From Pseudomonas poae (GTDB taxonomy: Bacteria; Pseudomonadota; Gammaproteobacteria; Pseudomonadales; Pseudomonadaceae), in assembly GCA_028869255.1 (NCBI GenBank), contig CP110972.1, forward strand, positions 5,246,001 to 5,310,000: a DNA stretch of 64,000 bases. The letters run 5' to 3'. Below the pieces are notes generated by a model, which searched no databases, had not been told where the DNA came from, and saw only the letters and a program-made list of their open reading frames with translations. Of the stretch, positions 8,946 through 18,548 are shown piece after piece. Both the position numbers and the translations under genes were made by a program. Position 1 is the first letter of the stretch. Every line of letters begins with the position of its first letter.

Positions 8946-9761
8946 ATGCCTGACTTCTCTGGCTTGCCGCTGGTGATCGAATCCAGCGACCTGCTTGGTC
9001 GCCTCGATGCCGAACAGCTGATTCTGGTGGACCTCACCAGTGCCGCCCGCTACGCCGAAGGGCACATCCCCGGCGCGCATTTCGTTGACCCCAAACGCAC
9101 GCAACTGGGCCAGCCGCCAGCACCCGGCCTGCTGCCGCAAAAGGCGGATCTGGAAAAGCTCTTCGGCGAACTGGGCCATACCCCGGATGCCACCTACGTG
9201 GTCTATGACGACGAAGGCGGTGGCTGGGCCGGGCGGTTTATCTGGATGCTCGACGTGATCGGCCACCAGAAATACCACTACCTCGACGGCGGCCTGCTGG
9301 CGTGGCTGGAAGAAAAACACCCGGTCTCCACCGACGTGCCCGCCCCCGTCGGCGGCCCGGTCAGCCTGACCTTGCATGACGGCCCCACCGCGACCCGCGA
9401 ATACCTGCAAAGCCGCCTCGGTGCGGCCGACCTGGGCATCTGGGACGCACGCGGCCCGCTGGAATATTCCGGCGAAAAAGTGCTGGCGGCCAAGGGCGGG
9501 CACATCCCCGGCGCGGTGAATTTCGAATGGACCGCCGGCATGGACAAGGCGCGCAACCTGCGCATCCGCCGTGACATGCCGCAGATCCTCGAAGACCTCG
9601 GGCTGACCCGCGATAAAGAAATCATCACCCACTGCCAGACTCACCACCGCTCTGGCTTCACCTACCTGGTGGCCAAGGCGCTCGGTTATCCGCGAGTCAA
9701 AGGTTATGCCGGTTCGTGGGGCGAATGGGGCAACCACCCCGACACCCCCGTTGAGATTTAA
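8946..9761 (+). CDS. rhdA: thiosulfate sulfurtransferase (rhodanese) RhdA
   Basis: The 271-residue protein has two rhodanese modules. The catalytic loop in the second is CQTHHR at about residues 230-235, the same distinctive loop as Azotobacter vinelandii RhdA, where the Cys carries the persulfide. The N-terminal module lacks an active Cys. The start at 8946 has AGGAG about six bases upstream and gives MPDFSGLPLVIESS. RhdA transfers sulfane sulfur in the cytosol and has been linked to redox balance in Azotobacter. psd follows 16 bases downstream, so the two are probably co-transcribed. A TACAAT near 8898 is a possible -10 element but lacks a good -35 partner. Confidence 0.92.
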   Translation: MPDFSGLPLVIESSDLLGRLDAEQLILVDLTSAARYAEGHIPGAHFVDPKRTQLGQPPAPGLLPQKADLEKLFGELGHTPDATYVVYDDEGGGWAGRFIWMLDVIGHQKYHYLDGGLLAWLEEKHPVSTDVPAPVGGPVSLTLHDGPTATREYLQSRLGAADLGIWDARGPLEYSGEKVLAAKGGHIPGAVNFEWTAGMDKARNLRIRRDMPQILEDLGLTRDKEIITHCQTHHRSGFTYLVAKALGYPRVKGYAGSWGEWGNHPDTPVEI

Positions 9762-9777
9762 GGTTTAAGGACAGTTA

Positions 9778-10638
9778 ATGAAAAAGCAGTTGTTTATCCT
9801 CAGCCAGTACCTGCTGCCGCACCACCTGCTGTCGCGGTTGGCCGGCTGCATTGCCGAGTGCCGCGTGCGCTGGTTCAAAAATGCCTTCACCACGTGGTTC
9901 GCCAAGCGTTATCAGGTGGACATGTCCCAGGCGCTGGTAGAAGACGTGACCGCCTACGAGCACTTCAACGCCTTCTTCACCCGCGCCTTGAAAGACGGCG
10001 CCCGCCCACTGGATCAAACCCCGGGCGCGGTACTCAGCCCAGCCGACGGTGCGGTCAGCCAGCTTGGCCCGATCGAGCATGGCCGGGTGTTCCAGGCCAA
10101 AGGCCACAGCTTCAGTGTGCTGGAACTGCTGGGTGGCGATGCCGCCGTTGCTGCGCCGTTTATGGGCGGTGATTTCGCCACCATTTACCTGTCGCCGAAG
10201 GATTACCACCGCGTGCATATGCCGCTGGCCGGCACCCTGCGTGAGATGGTCTACGTACCGGGCCGGATTTTCTCGGTGAACCAGACCACCGCCGAAAACG
10301 TGCCTGAGCTGTTTGCGCGCAACGAGCGCGTTGTGTGCCTGTTCGACACTGAACGCGGCCCGATGGCTGTAGTGTTGGTGGGTGCGATGATCGTGGCGTC
10401 GATTGAAACCGTGTGGGCCGGGCTGGTGACGCCGCCCAAGCGCGAGCTGAAAACCTTCCGCTACGACGAGGCCGCACGCGCGCCGATCCATCTGGAAAAA
10501 GGTGCGGAGCTGGGCCGCTTCAAGCTGGGCTCGACCGCCATCGTGCTGTTCGGGCCGGATCAGATTAAGTGGGCGCAAGAGCTGGTGGCGGGTACGCCGG
10601 TGCAGATGGGCCAGGGTATTGCACTGCCAAAAGCCTGA
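9778..10638 (+). CDS. psd: phosphatidylserine decarboxylase proenzyme
   Basis: Psd converts phosphatidylserine to phosphatidylethanolamine at the inner membrane. The 286-residue proenzyme has the self-cleavage motif LGST at about 250-253; cleavage before the Ser gives the pyruvoyl prosthetic group on the small subunit. Also visible are the conserved [17 protein letters not shown] and HRVHMPL segments (catalytic His). It follows rhdA closely and ends before a REP doublet. Confidence 0.96.
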   Translation: MKKQLFILSQYLLPHHLLSRLAGCIAECRVRWFKNAFTTWFAKRYQVDMSQALVEDVTAYEHFNAFFTRALKDGARPLDQTPGAVLSPADGAVSQLGPIEHGRVFQAKGHSFSVLELLGGDAAVAAPFMGGDFATIYLSPKDYHRVHMPLAGTLREMVYVPGRIFSVNQTTAENVPELFARNERVVCLFDTERGPMAVVLVGAMIVASIETVWAGLVTPPKRELKTFRYDEAARAPIHLEKGAELGRFKLGSTAIVLFGPDQIKWAQELVAGTPVQMGQGIALPKA

Positions 10639-10670
10639 CCCCCAGCAGTTTTGAAGCTGGCACCCCTTCA

Positions 10671-10745
10671 ATGTGGGAGCTGGCTTGCCTGCGATGACGA
10701 CGGTGAATCCAACACCGCTATCGCAGGCAAGCCTGCTCCCACATT
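10671..10745. repeat. REP doublet, family I
   Basis: Two facing units of GGGAGCTGGCTTGCCTGCGA (the second reads GGCAAGCCTGCTCCCACA on the plus strand) with about 28 bases between them. It fills the gap between the convergent psd and serB. Confidence 0.88.
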
Positions 10746-10758
10746 GGTTTTGTGTCGC

Positions 10759-11973
10759 TCAGAGCTGCCCGTCCCGGTCGCGAAAGCCCAGCAGATACAA
10801 CACACCGTCCAGCCCCAACGTCGAAATCGCCTGCTTGGCCGACTGCTTCACCAACGGCTTGGCACGGAACGCTACGCCCAGCCCGGCAATCGCCAGCATC
10901 GGCAAGTCATTGGCGCCGTCGCCGACCGCAATGGTCTGCTCCAGTCGCAAACCTTCCTTGTGGGCCAGCTCCTTCAGCAAGTCCGCCTTGCGCTGTGCAT
11001 CGACAATTGGCTCAACCGCCACGCCAGTCACCTTGCCATCCACCACTTCCAACTCGTTGGCGAACACGTAGTCGATACCCAGCTTGGCCTGTAATTGCTT
11101 GGCGAAGTAGGTGAAACCACCGGACAGGATCGCGGTCTTGTAGCCCAGGCGCTTGAGTTCAGCGAACAGGGTTTCGGCGCCTTCGGTCAGGCGCAGCGAC
11201 GCGCCGATCGAGTCCAGCACGCTCACATCCAGGCCCTTGAGCAGTGCCAGGCGCTCCTTGAAGCTGGCACGGAAATCCAGCTCACCGGCCATGGCGCGCT
11301 CGGTAATTTCAGACACTTGCGCGCCCACACCGGCAGCCTTGGCCAACTCGTCGATGACTTCGGCTTCGATCAGCGTGGAATCCATGTCGAACACCGCCAA
11401 ACGCCGATTGCGACGGAACAGCGAATCTTCCTGGAAGGCAATATCCACATTCAGCTCCTGGGCTACGCTCAGGAATTCGGCGCGCAGGGCTTGCGGGTCG
11501 GCCGGCTCACCGCGCACCGAGAACTCGATGCAGCCCTTGCCTTTGTCCGCCGGGGTGTCCAAGGGCATGCGGCCCGACAGACGGTCGATATGGTCGATAT
11601 TCAAGCCGTACTGCGCCGTAATAGAGCTGACGCGCTGCAACTGTTCGGCGGTTACCTTGCGGGTCAGCAGGGTCACGATATGGCGTTTTTTGCCCTGACC
11701 TTCCACCCAGTGCTGGTAATCCGCCTCGGAGACCGGGGTGAAACGCACCTGTTGGTCCAGCTTATACGCCGTAAACAGGATGTCCTTGAGCACGGACGAC
11801 GCCTGCTCGGTGCTCGGAATCTCGACGAGGATGCCGAACGACAGGGTGTCGTGGATCACCGCCTGGCCGATGTCGAGAATGTTCACACCACCCTGGGCCA
11901 GAACACCGGTAATGGCGGCGGTGAGACCCGGTCGGTCAACACCTGTGATGTTTATCAGGACAATTTCGCGCAA
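10759..11973 (-). CDS. serB: phosphoserine phosphatase, ACT domain N-terminal
   Basis: SerB performs the last step of serine synthesis from phosphoserine. At 404 residues it is the long form: an N-terminal ACT domain (MREIVLINITGVDRPGLTAAITGVL) and a second ACT-like region, then a HAD phosphatase domain. The HAD motif I is DMDST, with motif II around ILSGGFTYF and motif III/IV at AVGDGANDLPML. It is divergent from the ytjB/ahpA gene, the same neighbour pair as in E. coli. Confidence 0.96.
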   Translation of the reverse strand: MREIVLINITGVDRPGLTAAITGVLAQGGVNILDIGQAVIHDTLSFGILVEIPSTEQASSVLKDILFTAYKLDQQVRFTPVSEADYQHWVEGQGKKRHIVTLLTRKVTAEQLQRVSSITAQYGLNIDHIDRLSGRMPLDTPADKGKGCIEFSVRGEPADPQALRAEFLSVAQELNVDIAFQEDSLFRRNRRLAVFDMDSTLIEAEVIDELAKAAGVGAQVSEITERAMAGELDFRASFKERLALLKGLDVSVLDSIGASLRLTEGAETLFAELKRLGYKTAILSGGFTYFAKQLQAKLGIDYVFANELEVVDGKVTGVAVEPIVDAQRKADLLKELAHKEGLRLEQTIAVGDGANDLPMLAIAGLGVAFRAKPLVKQSAKQAISTLGLDGVLYLLGFRDRDGQL

Positions 11974-12043
11974 GGCGCACCCCCAGGCTGGAAAAAAACC
12001 GCATTCTACCCACTTTCAGTGACCATCGGGCACAGCCAGCGCT

Positions 12044-12071
12044 TTGCCGGTTCTAGGGCTGTCGCTATACT
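12044..12071 (+). promoter_or_regulatory. candidate sigma-70 promoter for ytjB/ahpA
   Basis: TTGCCG at 12044-12049 and TATACT at 12066-12071, separated by 16 bases, lie 35 bases upstream of the GTG start in the divergent gap with serB. Confidence 0.4.
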
Positions 12072-12106
12072 GCGCGTCAACTTCACGGACCAAGAGCCGA
12101 GCGCAA

Positions 12107-13639
12107 GTGAACCGGCCCACGCCAGTAAAAACCGATAACTTCTTTCTGCTGATCTTCCGGGCACTGCGCCACCGCCGTGTACCGATCGCATTACGCATCG
12201 CCAGCCATAACGTGATCCTGGTCGCTCTGGCCCTGGTGATCTATGCCTGCGTGATGGGTTTGCAGTTCAAGCAGGCCATGCACGAGCAGGCCGACGCCCT
12301 GGGCGAGAGCCTGACCACCCAGACCGCTACGTCGGCGACCGAGCTGCTGGTGTCCAACGACATTCTCAGCCTCAACGTGCTGCTCAACAACCTGACCAAG
12401 AACCCGCTGGTGGCCCACGCCGCCATCTACAGCGTGGACAACCGGATCATGGCCGAAGCCGGGCAGCGCCCGAAAAACGGCCTGCTGGGCGAAGCCGAAG
12501 GTTTGTACCAGAGCAATATTACGTTTCAGGATGTGAAGGCCGGCCAACTGCGTATCAGCCTCGACATGCAGCAGTTCCAGCAGCCGATGACCATCAGCCT
12601 GCAGAGCATGGGCATTCTCAGCGCCATCCTGCTGGCATTGGCCCTGGCCTTGAGCCTGCGCCTGGGTCGGCATATCTCCACGCCACTGATGCAGCTGCGC
12701 ATCTGGCTGCGCGATATCGACGAACACACCCCGGCCACCGACCGCCAGGATGAGATCGGCGACCTTGCGCGCCAGCTCCACGCCAGCTTCGCACCGGAAC
12801 CGATGGTGCGCGAGGTTGAGCCCGAGCCTGAGTTCGACGAGACCGAGTACGACGACGAACCTGAGTTTGAAGTGCGAGACCTGCGCGACCCGGGCTTTGA
12901 CGAAAGCGCCCCGGTGGCGGGCTTGAAACCTGCCACCCGCCAGGCATTCAAGGCCGAAGAAGACGAGCTGGACGGCGAAGACCCATTCGCCGACCTGCGC
13001 GACACCTCGGCCAACAGCCCGGCCGTCGCGCCCAAGCCTGTACCCGCACGCAATGCCGAGCCCCAGCACAGCGCCGTGCTGGCTGTGCAATTGGGTGCCC
13101 AGGACCAGTTGCGTCGCCTGCCCCGCGCCCGCCTCACCGAATTGCTGGAACGTTACCGCGATTGCCTCGACCAGGCCGCCTCGCTGTACCAGAGCGAGCT
13201 GCACACCCTGAACGATGGCAGCACGCTGATGCTGTTCCACAGTGAAGACAGCGGCGAAGACTACCTGACCAACGCAATCTGCTGCGGTGAACTGCTACGC
13301 GCCCTGGGCCATGAGTTGCAGATTGAAGTGGCCGACAGCGGCATTACCTTGCAATTGCAGCTTGGTTTAACGGTGGGCGACGACCTGTTCGGCATGAGCC
13401 AGATCGACCTGCTGCTGACGGAAATAGCCCAGGACGCCCTGGCCTTGTCCCAGCACAGCCGCAACCTGCTGTTGGTGGAACGCAAGATCAGTGAAGACAC
13501 GCTGATCCGCCAGCGCGCACGCATTCGCCCGATTGCCAGCCCAGAAGGGGCGAGTTGCGTAGAACGGCTGATGGAGCCGTATCCATCGATGCTGGAACGC
13601 CAGCTGGCACGCATGCATGAGACCCGCGCCAAACCCTGA
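12107..13639 (+). CDS. YtjB/AhpA-family membrane protein
   Basis: The 510-residue protein starts at the GTG at 12107 (VNRPTPVKTDNFF). It has a membrane helix at about 35-55 (NVILVALALVIYACVMG), a periplasmic stretch, a second helix at about 165-185 (MGILSAILLALALALSL) followed by a HAMP-like segment (LRLGRHISTPLMQLR), and then a long acidic linker rich in Glu, Asp and Pro (about 220-320) before a cytoplasmic C-terminal domain. E. coli YtjB (Smp) has the same two-helix N-terminus and the same position next to serB; there the function is undefined. The C-terminal domain resembles a degenerate nucleotide-cyclase-like fold only loosely, and I make no functional claim. Confidence 0.82.
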   Translation: MNRPTPVKTDNFFLLIFRALRHRRVPIALRIASHNVILVALALVIYACVMGLQFKQAMHEQADALGESLTTQTATSATELLVSNDILSLNVLLNNLTKNPLVAHAAIYSVDNRIMAEAGQRPKNGLLGEAEGLYQSNITFQDVKAGQLRISLDMQQFQQPMTISLQSMGILSAILLALALALSLRLGRHISTPLMQLRIWLRDIDEHTPATDRQDEIGDLARQLHASFAPEPMVREVEPEPEFDETEYDDEPEFEVRDLRDPGFDESAPVAGLKPATRQAFKAEEDELDGEDPFADLRDTSANSPAVAPKPVPARNAEPQHSAVLAVQLGAQDQLRRLPRARLTELLERYRDCLDQAASLYQSELHTLNDGSTLMLFHSEDSGEDYLTNAICCGELLRALGHELQIEVADSGITLQLQLGLTVGDDLFGMSQIDLLLTEIAQDALALSQHSRNLLLVERKISEDTLIRQRARIRPIASPEGASCVERLMEPYPSMLERQLARMHETRAKP

Positions 13640-13694
13640 CGCGAGTCGTGTGGCGGCCTTGTGTGGCGAACAGGCTATTGCACTGAGGGCCTTT

Positions 13695-13792
13695 TGTGGC
13701 GAGCGGGCTTGCCCGCGTTGGAGTGCGAAGCGCTCCCAGGATTTCTGGGGCTGCTTCGCAACCCAACGCGGGCAAGCCCGCTCGCCACAACA
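13695..13792. repeat. REP doublet, family III
   Basis: Facing units of GGCGAGCGGGCTTGCCCGCG with the inner arms TTGGAGTGCGAAGCGCTCC and GGGGCTGCTTCGCAACCCAA. It follows the ytjB/ahpA stop codon. Confidence 0.88.
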
Positions 13793-13821
13793 GGCACTCT
13801 CTTCATAAGTCAGATCCTGCA

Positions 13822-13861
13822 CAAACAAAAAGGCCCGCTTACTCAGCGGGCCTTTTGTTTG
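13822..13861. terminator. bidirectional rho-independent terminator
   Basis: A GC-rich stem (AAAGGCCCGCT / AGCGGGCCTTT, loop about four bases) is flanked by A-rich sequence on the left and T-rich sequence on the right, so it fits a terminator in both directions. It sits between the convergent ytjB/ahpA and pqiC-like genes. Confidence 0.85.
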
Positions 13862-13874
13862 TGCGCGATTGTGA

Positions 13875-14585
13875 TCAGAACCTGAACACTTCCATGTCCG
13901 TACGAATCGGCACCGCCATCGGCATTTTTGGCTTCTGCGGCGCTGCCGGCTTAGCCTGTACCGGGGCTTGCTTGCGCGGCGCCTCGGCAATCGGGGGCTG
14001 GTTGGCCAGCGGCTTGAGGGCCACCGACAACTGCTGCGCCAGGTGCTGCAACAGCACGCCCTGGGCCTGAACCTGGGACGCGGTGGTGCCGGTGTGTTCT
14101 TCCTGCAGGTGCACGATGCGGTTATCACGCACCTGACCACGGCGGTCGATCAAACGCCATTGCGCGTCGAGGATCGCCGGCTGCGAGGTACCGGAGTCGA
14201 GCCGAGTAATGGTCAGCAAAACCTGCACATCCGGGGTGAAGCCGGTGGGTGCGGGTGCGAGCACCACACGCTGGCTGTCCAGATGGCCAGCCACCTGGCG
14301 CAACATCAGCTGATTGATGTCGGACGACAAACTGCCCGCCCAACGGCCATCGATGGAACCTTGCAGGCTGCCGTCGTTCTGACGTTGCAGCAGGGTTTCG
14401 CGTTGCAGGTAGTCAGCCACGACTACCGGGCCCAGCAAAACGGCCATGCCAGCCGTTTGGGCTGGCTGAGCCGGACTTCCGCTGTCCAGCTGGTACAGCG
14501 ACACCGGCTGATGTGTGCTGCAACCCGCCAGGCCCAAAAGGCCAGCGAGCATGAAAATAAAAGGAAGGCGTGGAGCAGTCATCAT
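13875..14585 (-). CDS. PqiC/YmbA-type ABC-transport auxiliary lipoprotein
   Basis: The 236-residue product has a lipoprotein signal (MLAGLLGLAGC, lipobox ending at the Cys near residue 22), then the fold typical of PqiC proteins: SLYQLDSG, VLLGPVVVADYLQRETLLQR and DGRWAGSLSSDINQLMLRQVAGHL. PqiC is an outer-membrane lipoprotein that works with the MCE protein PqiB in lipid transport. The partners pqiA and pqiB are not in this window. The tail is unusual: about 50 residues rich in Pro, Ala and Lys (PPIAEAPRKQAPVQAKPAAPQ, one short of this in part). It lies downstream of parC but 174 bases away, so it may have its own promoter. Confidence 0.82.
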   Translation of the reverse strand: MMTAPRLPFIFMLAGLLGLAGCSTHQPVSLYQLDSGSPAQPAQTAGMAVLLGPVVVADYLQRETLLQRQNDGSLQGSIDGRWAGSLSSDINQLMLRQVAGHLDSQRVVLAPAPTGFTPDVQVLLTITRLDSGTSQPAILDAQWRLIDRRGQVRDNRIVHLQEEHTGTTASQVQAQGVLLQHLAQQLSVALKPLANQPPIAEAPRKQAPVQAKPAAPQKPKMPMAVPIRTDMEVFRF

Positions 14586-14716
14586 CCCATCCAGGTGGCT
14601 GCCACAAGGCGAACCACAATGTAATACTTAAAAACAACCTAAACACGCTCGGCCACGCCGGCGCTGGAAAGGCCATATCATCCGTGAATATGCGCCATGA
14701 CTCCAGCGCCAAAGCG

Positions 14717-14744
14717 TCGATCTACGCGTTAAATCGTAGATCGA
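14717..14744. other. perfect 10-bp inverted repeat downstream of parC
   Basis: TCGATCTACG at 14717-14726 and CGTAGATCGA at 14735-14744 form a perfect stem with an eight-base AT-rich loop, 16 bases beyond the parC stop codon. No T-run follows on either strand, so it is not a standard terminator. It may be a transcript-end hairpin for parC or an operator for the pqiC-like gene. Confidence 0.5.
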
Positions 14745-14759
14745 GGGCTCTAATCCGCC

Positions 14760-17024
14760 TTAAACGGGCGTTTCCACCAACAAAGCATCCACACGCTGGA
14801 AGCCCCGAGGCAGTTTGTTACCACGACGACCACGCTCGCCCTTGTAGTGCTCCAGGTCGTCCGGGCGCAATGACAGGGTGCGCTTGCCGGCCTGAAGCAC
14901 CAGGGTAGAACCTTCCGGGATGACGGCGATGTCGGTCACGTACTCTTCGCGACTGGCCACCCGCTCGCCGGGAATCCCGATAATCTTGTTGCCTTTGCCT
15001 TTGCCCAACTGCGGCAAATCACTGATCTTGAACACCAGCAAGCGCCCTTCGGTGGTCACCGACGCCAGCCAATTGCTCTCGCGGTCGTCCACCGGACGCG
15101 GCAGGATCACCTTGGCATTGTTCGGCAGGCTCAACAGCGCCTTGCCCGCCTTGTTCTTGGCCTGCAGGTCTTCACCCTTGACCACGAAACCGTAACCCGC
15201 GTCGGAGGCGATCACGTACAGCGAATCGTCGTCCGGCAGCAGCACGCATTCAAAGTTCGCCCCCGGTGGCGGCGTCAGGCGCCCGGTCAACGGCTCGCCC
15301 TGCCCCCGCGCTGATGGCAAGGTATGGGCTGGCACCGAGTAACTGCGCCCGGTGGAATCGATAAACACCGCAAATTGATTGGAGCGCCCGGCGGCAGCGG
15401 TCTTGAAGCCATCACCAGCCTTGTACGACAAACCGGTGGCGTCAATATCATGCCCTTTGGCGGAGCGAACCCAACCCTTTTCCGACAGAACGACGGTAAT
15501 CTTCTCGTTAGGCAGCAGCTCGGTTTCTGTCAGAGCCTTGGCTTCAGCGCGCTCAACGATCGGCGAACGACGGTCGTCGCCGTAGGTTTCGGCGTCTTTG
15601 ATCAGCTCGCTGCGCACCAGCTTCTTGAGCTTGGCTTCGCTGCCCAGCAGGGCTTGCAGCTTGGCTTGCTCCTTGAGCAGCGCATCCTGCTCGTCGCGCA
15701 GCTTCATCTCTTCCAGTCGCGCCAACTGACGCAAACGGGTGTCGAGGATGTAGTCGGCCTGGATCTCGCTCAGCTCGAAACGCGCGATCAGCTCGGCTTT
15801 CGGGTGCTCGGCGGTCCGAATGATGTGAATCACTTCGTCCAGGTTGAGGTAGGCAATCAGCAAACCGTCCAACAGGTGCAGGCGGCGCTCGACCTTGTCG
15901 AGGCGAAATTGCAGGCGGCGGCGCACGGTCTGTACGCGGAACTCCAGCCATTCCACCAGCAAGTTGCGCAGGTTTTTCAGCTGCGGCTTGCCGTCCAGGC
16001 CGATGATGTTGACGTTGACCCGGTAGCTGGACTCCAAGTCCGTGCTGGCAAACAGATGCTGCATCAGCACTTCGTGGTCGACCCGGCTGTTGGTCGGGAT
16101 GATCACGATACGGCACGGGTTTTCGTGGTCTGACTCATCACGCAGGTCAGCAACTTGCGGCAATTTCGACGGTTTTGCCTGCATCAGCGCGGCAATTTGC
16201 TCCAGCACCTTGGCGCCGGAAACCTGGTGCGGCAGCGCGGTGACAATAATGTCGCCGTCTTCAATGTGGTACACGGCGCGCATGCGCACCGAACCCTTGC
16301 CGGTCTCGTACATCTTCAGCAGGTCGGCACGCGGCGTGATGATTTCCGCTTCGGTCGGGTAATCCGGGCCCTGGATATGCTCGCAAAGCTGCTCGACCGT
16401 GGCTTTGGGCTCATCCAGCAAACGTACGCACGCCGTGGCGACTTCGCGCAAGTTATGCGGTGGCACGTCGGTGGCCATGCCGACGGCGATGCCGGTGGTG
16501 CCATTGAGCAGGATATTCGGCAAACGTGCCGGCAATACCAGGGGCTCGTCGAGAGTGCCGTCGAAGTTCGGGCCCCAATTTGCGGTGCCCTGGCCCAATT
16601 CGCTCAGCAATACTTCCGAATACCGCGACAGGCGTGCCTCGGTATACCGCATGGCGGCAAAAGACTTGGGATCATCCGGTGCACCCCAGTTGCCCTGGCC
16701 GTCTACCAGGGTGTAGCGGTAGCTGAACGGCTGAGCCATGAGCACCATGGCTTCATAGCAGGCCGAGTCGCCGTGGGGGTGGAACTTACCGAGCACGTCA
16801 CCGACGGTACGCGCCGATTTCTTGTGCTTGGAATCTGCGTCCAGGCCCAACTCACTCATGGCGTAGATGATGCGCCGTTGCACAGGCTTCAGGCCGTCGC
16901 CGATATGCGGCAAGGCACGGTCCATGATCACGTACATGGAGTAGTTGAGGTAGGCATTTTCGGTGAAGTCAGCCAGCGACCGGCGTTCTACGCCATCTAA
17001 GCTGTCTGCGAGGATGTCACTCAT
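14760..17024 (-). CDS. parC: DNA topoisomerase IV subunit A
   Basis: ParC is the DNA-cutting subunit of topoisomerase IV, which decatenates daughter chromosomes. The start is the ATG at 17024 ([15 protein letters not shown]), giving 754 residues. The catalytic Tyr is in [11 protein letters not shown] at about Y127. The quinolone-resistance region reads [12 protein letters not shown] with Ser at about 87 and Glu at 91, the wild-type residues, so no target-site resistance is expected here. It is the last gene of the parE-esterase-retropepsin-parC run, 10 bases after the retropepsin gene. Confidence 0.97.
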   Translation of the reverse strand: MSDILADSLDGVERRSLADFTENAYLNYSMYVIMDRALPHIGDGLKPVQRRIIYAMSELGLDADSKHKKSARTVGDVLGKFHPHGDSACYEAMVLMAQPFSYRYTLVDGQGNWGAPDDPKSFAAMRYTEARLSRYSEVLLSELGQGTANWGPNFDGTLDEPLVLPARLPNILLNGTTGIAVGMATDVPPHNLREVATACVRLLDEPKATVEQLCEHIQGPDYPTEAEIITPRADLLKMYETGKGSVRMRAVYHIEDGDIIVTALPHQVSGAKVLEQIAALMQAKPSKLPQVADLRDESDHENPCRIVIIPTNSRVDHEVLMQHLFASTDLESSYRVNVNIIGLDGKPQLKNLRNLLVEWLEFRVQTVRRRLQFRLDKVERRLHLLDGLLIAYLNLDEVIHIIRTAEHPKAELIARFELSEIQADYILDTRLRQLARLEEMKLRDEQDALLKEQAKLQALLGSEAKLKKLVRSELIKDAETYGDDRRSPIVERAEAKALTETELLPNEKITVVLSEKGWVRSAKGHDIDATGLSYKAGDGFKTAAAGRSNQFAVFIDSTGRSYSVPAHTLPSARGQGEPLTGRLTPPPGANFECVLLPDDDSLYVIASDAGYGFVVKGEDLQAKNKAGKALLSLPNNAKVILPRPVDDRESNWLASVTTEGRLLVFKISDLPQLGKGKGNKIIGIPGERVASREEYVTDIAVIPEGSTLVLQAGKRTLSLRPDDLEHYKGERGRRGNKLPRGFQRVDALLVETPV

Positions 17025-17034
17025 GCGGGCCTCA

Positions 17035-17556
17035 TCATTGTTTGGTCTGGCGCAGCAGCAAGGTGCCGCTGCGCTGGGTAAATTCAAGTTGTTTCAATGC
17101 ACTCATGCCCAACAGCACCTGCTCGCCACCCAGGCCCGGCGCCACCAGCGCACGGACGTCCTGCAGCACGATATCGCCCAGTTTCAGGCGGTCCAGGTGA
17201 GTCCGGTAGCCCTGGCTACGCCCATTGGCGGTGCTCAAGGTCACCGGCAGGCCACGTTTGAGCCCGAGACGGTCGGCCAGCTCGGCCGGGACCGCCACAT
17301 CGGTCGCCCCGGTGTCGAGCATAAACTCCACCGGTTGACCGTTGATCTGGCCGCTGGCAACAAAATGCCCCTGGCCGTTGCCCAGCAATTTTACTTCGAT
17401 GTAACCCTCATGCTGCTCCGAGGTCACCACGGCATTGGGGTTTTGCTGACGCGCTTCCCACTGCCCAAAAAACCGCGTCGCCAAAAACAGCCCGGCACCC
17501 CATGCCACGAACATCAGTACACGTCCGGCGCGCTTGCCGGGCGGTTGTGCACTCAT
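17035..17556 (-). CDS. retropepsin-like aspartic protease, membrane-anchored
   Basis: The 173-residue protein has one N-terminal membrane helix ([19 protein letters not shown]) and a periplasmic domain with the single active-site motif [12 protein letters not shown] at about 78-89 and [13 protein letters not shown] near the end, the pattern of clan AA retropepsin-type proteases that act as dimers. The substrate is unknown. The gene overlaps the upstream esterase-like gene by four bases and is followed ten bases later by parC. Confidence 0.85.
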   Translation of the reverse strand: MSAQPPGKRAGRVLMFVAWGAGLFLATRFFGQWEARQQNPNAVVTSEQHEGYIEVKLLGNGQGHFVASGQINGQPVEFMLDTGATDVAVPAELADRLGLKRGLPVTLSTANGRSQGYRTHLDRLKLGDIVLQDVRALVAPGLGGEQVLLGMSALKQLEFTQRSGTLLLRQTKQ

Positions 17557-18548
17557 GGCTGGGAGCCCCAGCCACCGGCAGGGGCGGCAAAACGATAGAC
17601 CACAGGGCGTTTTTCACCATCGGCGCGGGGGCCGAAATTGTTGTCCAGGCCGATCCAGGCGCCTTGCGTATCGACCACCAACGCCTCGGCCAGCCCATAG
17701 GGCTGATCATAGCGGCGTTGCGGTGCGAGCATCTCGGCGGCAAACGACCAGCACTGCTCGATAGCGGCGGTCGCGGCGTTACGCCGGCACAGCTGGTACT
17801 GACTGCTTTCAAGGGTAAACAACTTGCCCTCAAACAGCGCCACATCGGAAAAATTCCTGGCGACCGCCTTGGCCTTGGGCACCAGCGCCGGCTGCATTTC
17901 GGTGCCAGCCTCGCTGAGCAACACGCAAGGTCCGTCACAATCCCACACACTCTGCCCGCGCTTGATCGAAATTAAGCCACGCCGCTCACGCTCTGCCGCC
18001 AGCCAAATCTGATTACCTTCGGGATTTATCGCCAAGCCTTCAAACAACGCATTGAAGTGCAGCAACAGGCCACTGGCACGGGCTTCACGCACCATGCCTG
18101 GGGCGATTTTCAACCATTCAGGCGAGCCGGACACCGGCACCTGCAGCACCGCCGCATGGGCCTCGCTGACAATGTAGCGGTTACCGGCGGCATCACAGGT
18201 GATGCCTTCAAAATCCAGGTCACCGCCGCGAATGAACGATGCGGCCTTGGTGCGCGAGCGCAACCCCCAGGGCAACCCGGACTCGGGCACCGGCGGCACG
18301 TCGATCTTCACCGTTTCGGCCTGCCAGGTTGGCGCGCTGATATCCAGGCGATAGATCTGCTCGTCATCGCGGTCGGAAACCGCCCACAAGTCCTTGCCGC
18401 ATAACGCCAGCCCCGACAGATTACCGCCGCGCATGCCGTCCACCGGGTGTTCGGACACAAGTTTAAGCTCAGCCGCAGGCGCGGCGACCACTGTGGTGGT
18501 CGCCAACCCGCTCAACATCAGGATCGCCAGGGCGACGCCTGTGCGCAT
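17553..18548 (-). CDS. esterase-like activity of phytase family protein, secreted
   Basis: The 331-residue product starts at the ATG at 18548, which overlaps the parE stop codon (ATGA). It has a Sec signal peptide (MRTGVALAILMLSGLATTTVVAAPA) and a repeat pattern of a beta-propeller with GNLSGLALCGKDLWAVSDRD and LDFEGITCDAAGNRYIVSE, as in the esterase-like-activity-of-phytase family. A phosphomonoesterase or phosphodiesterase role in the periplasm is possible but not shown by the sequence. It also overlaps the retropepsin start by four bases, so translation of parE, this gene and the retropepsin is probably coupled. Confidence 0.82.
   Translation of the reverse strand: MRTGVALAILMLSGLATTTVVAAPAAELKLVSEHPVDGMRGGNLSGLALCGKDLWAVSDRDDEQIYRLDISAPTWQAETVKIDVPPVPESGLPWGLRSRTKAASFIRGGDLDFEGITCDAAGNRYIVSEAHAAVLQVPVSGSPEWLKIAPGMVREARASGLLLHFNALFEGLAINPEGNQIWLAAERERRGLISIKRGQSVWDCDGPCVLLSEAGTEMQPALVPKAKAVARNFSDVALFEGKLFTLESSQYQLCRRNAATAAIEQCWSFAAEMLAPQRRYDQPYGLAEALVVDTQGAWIGLDNNFGPRADGEKRPVVYRFAAPAGGWGSQP

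Noticed and set aside
14717..14744. Rho-independent terminator of parC
   Set aside because: The stem is perfect but has no T-run on the transcript side, so I list it only as an inverted repeat.
15000..17024. Fluoroquinolone resistance change in parC
   Set aside because: The region reads [10 protein letters not shown] with the wild-type Ser at about 87 and Glu at about 91.
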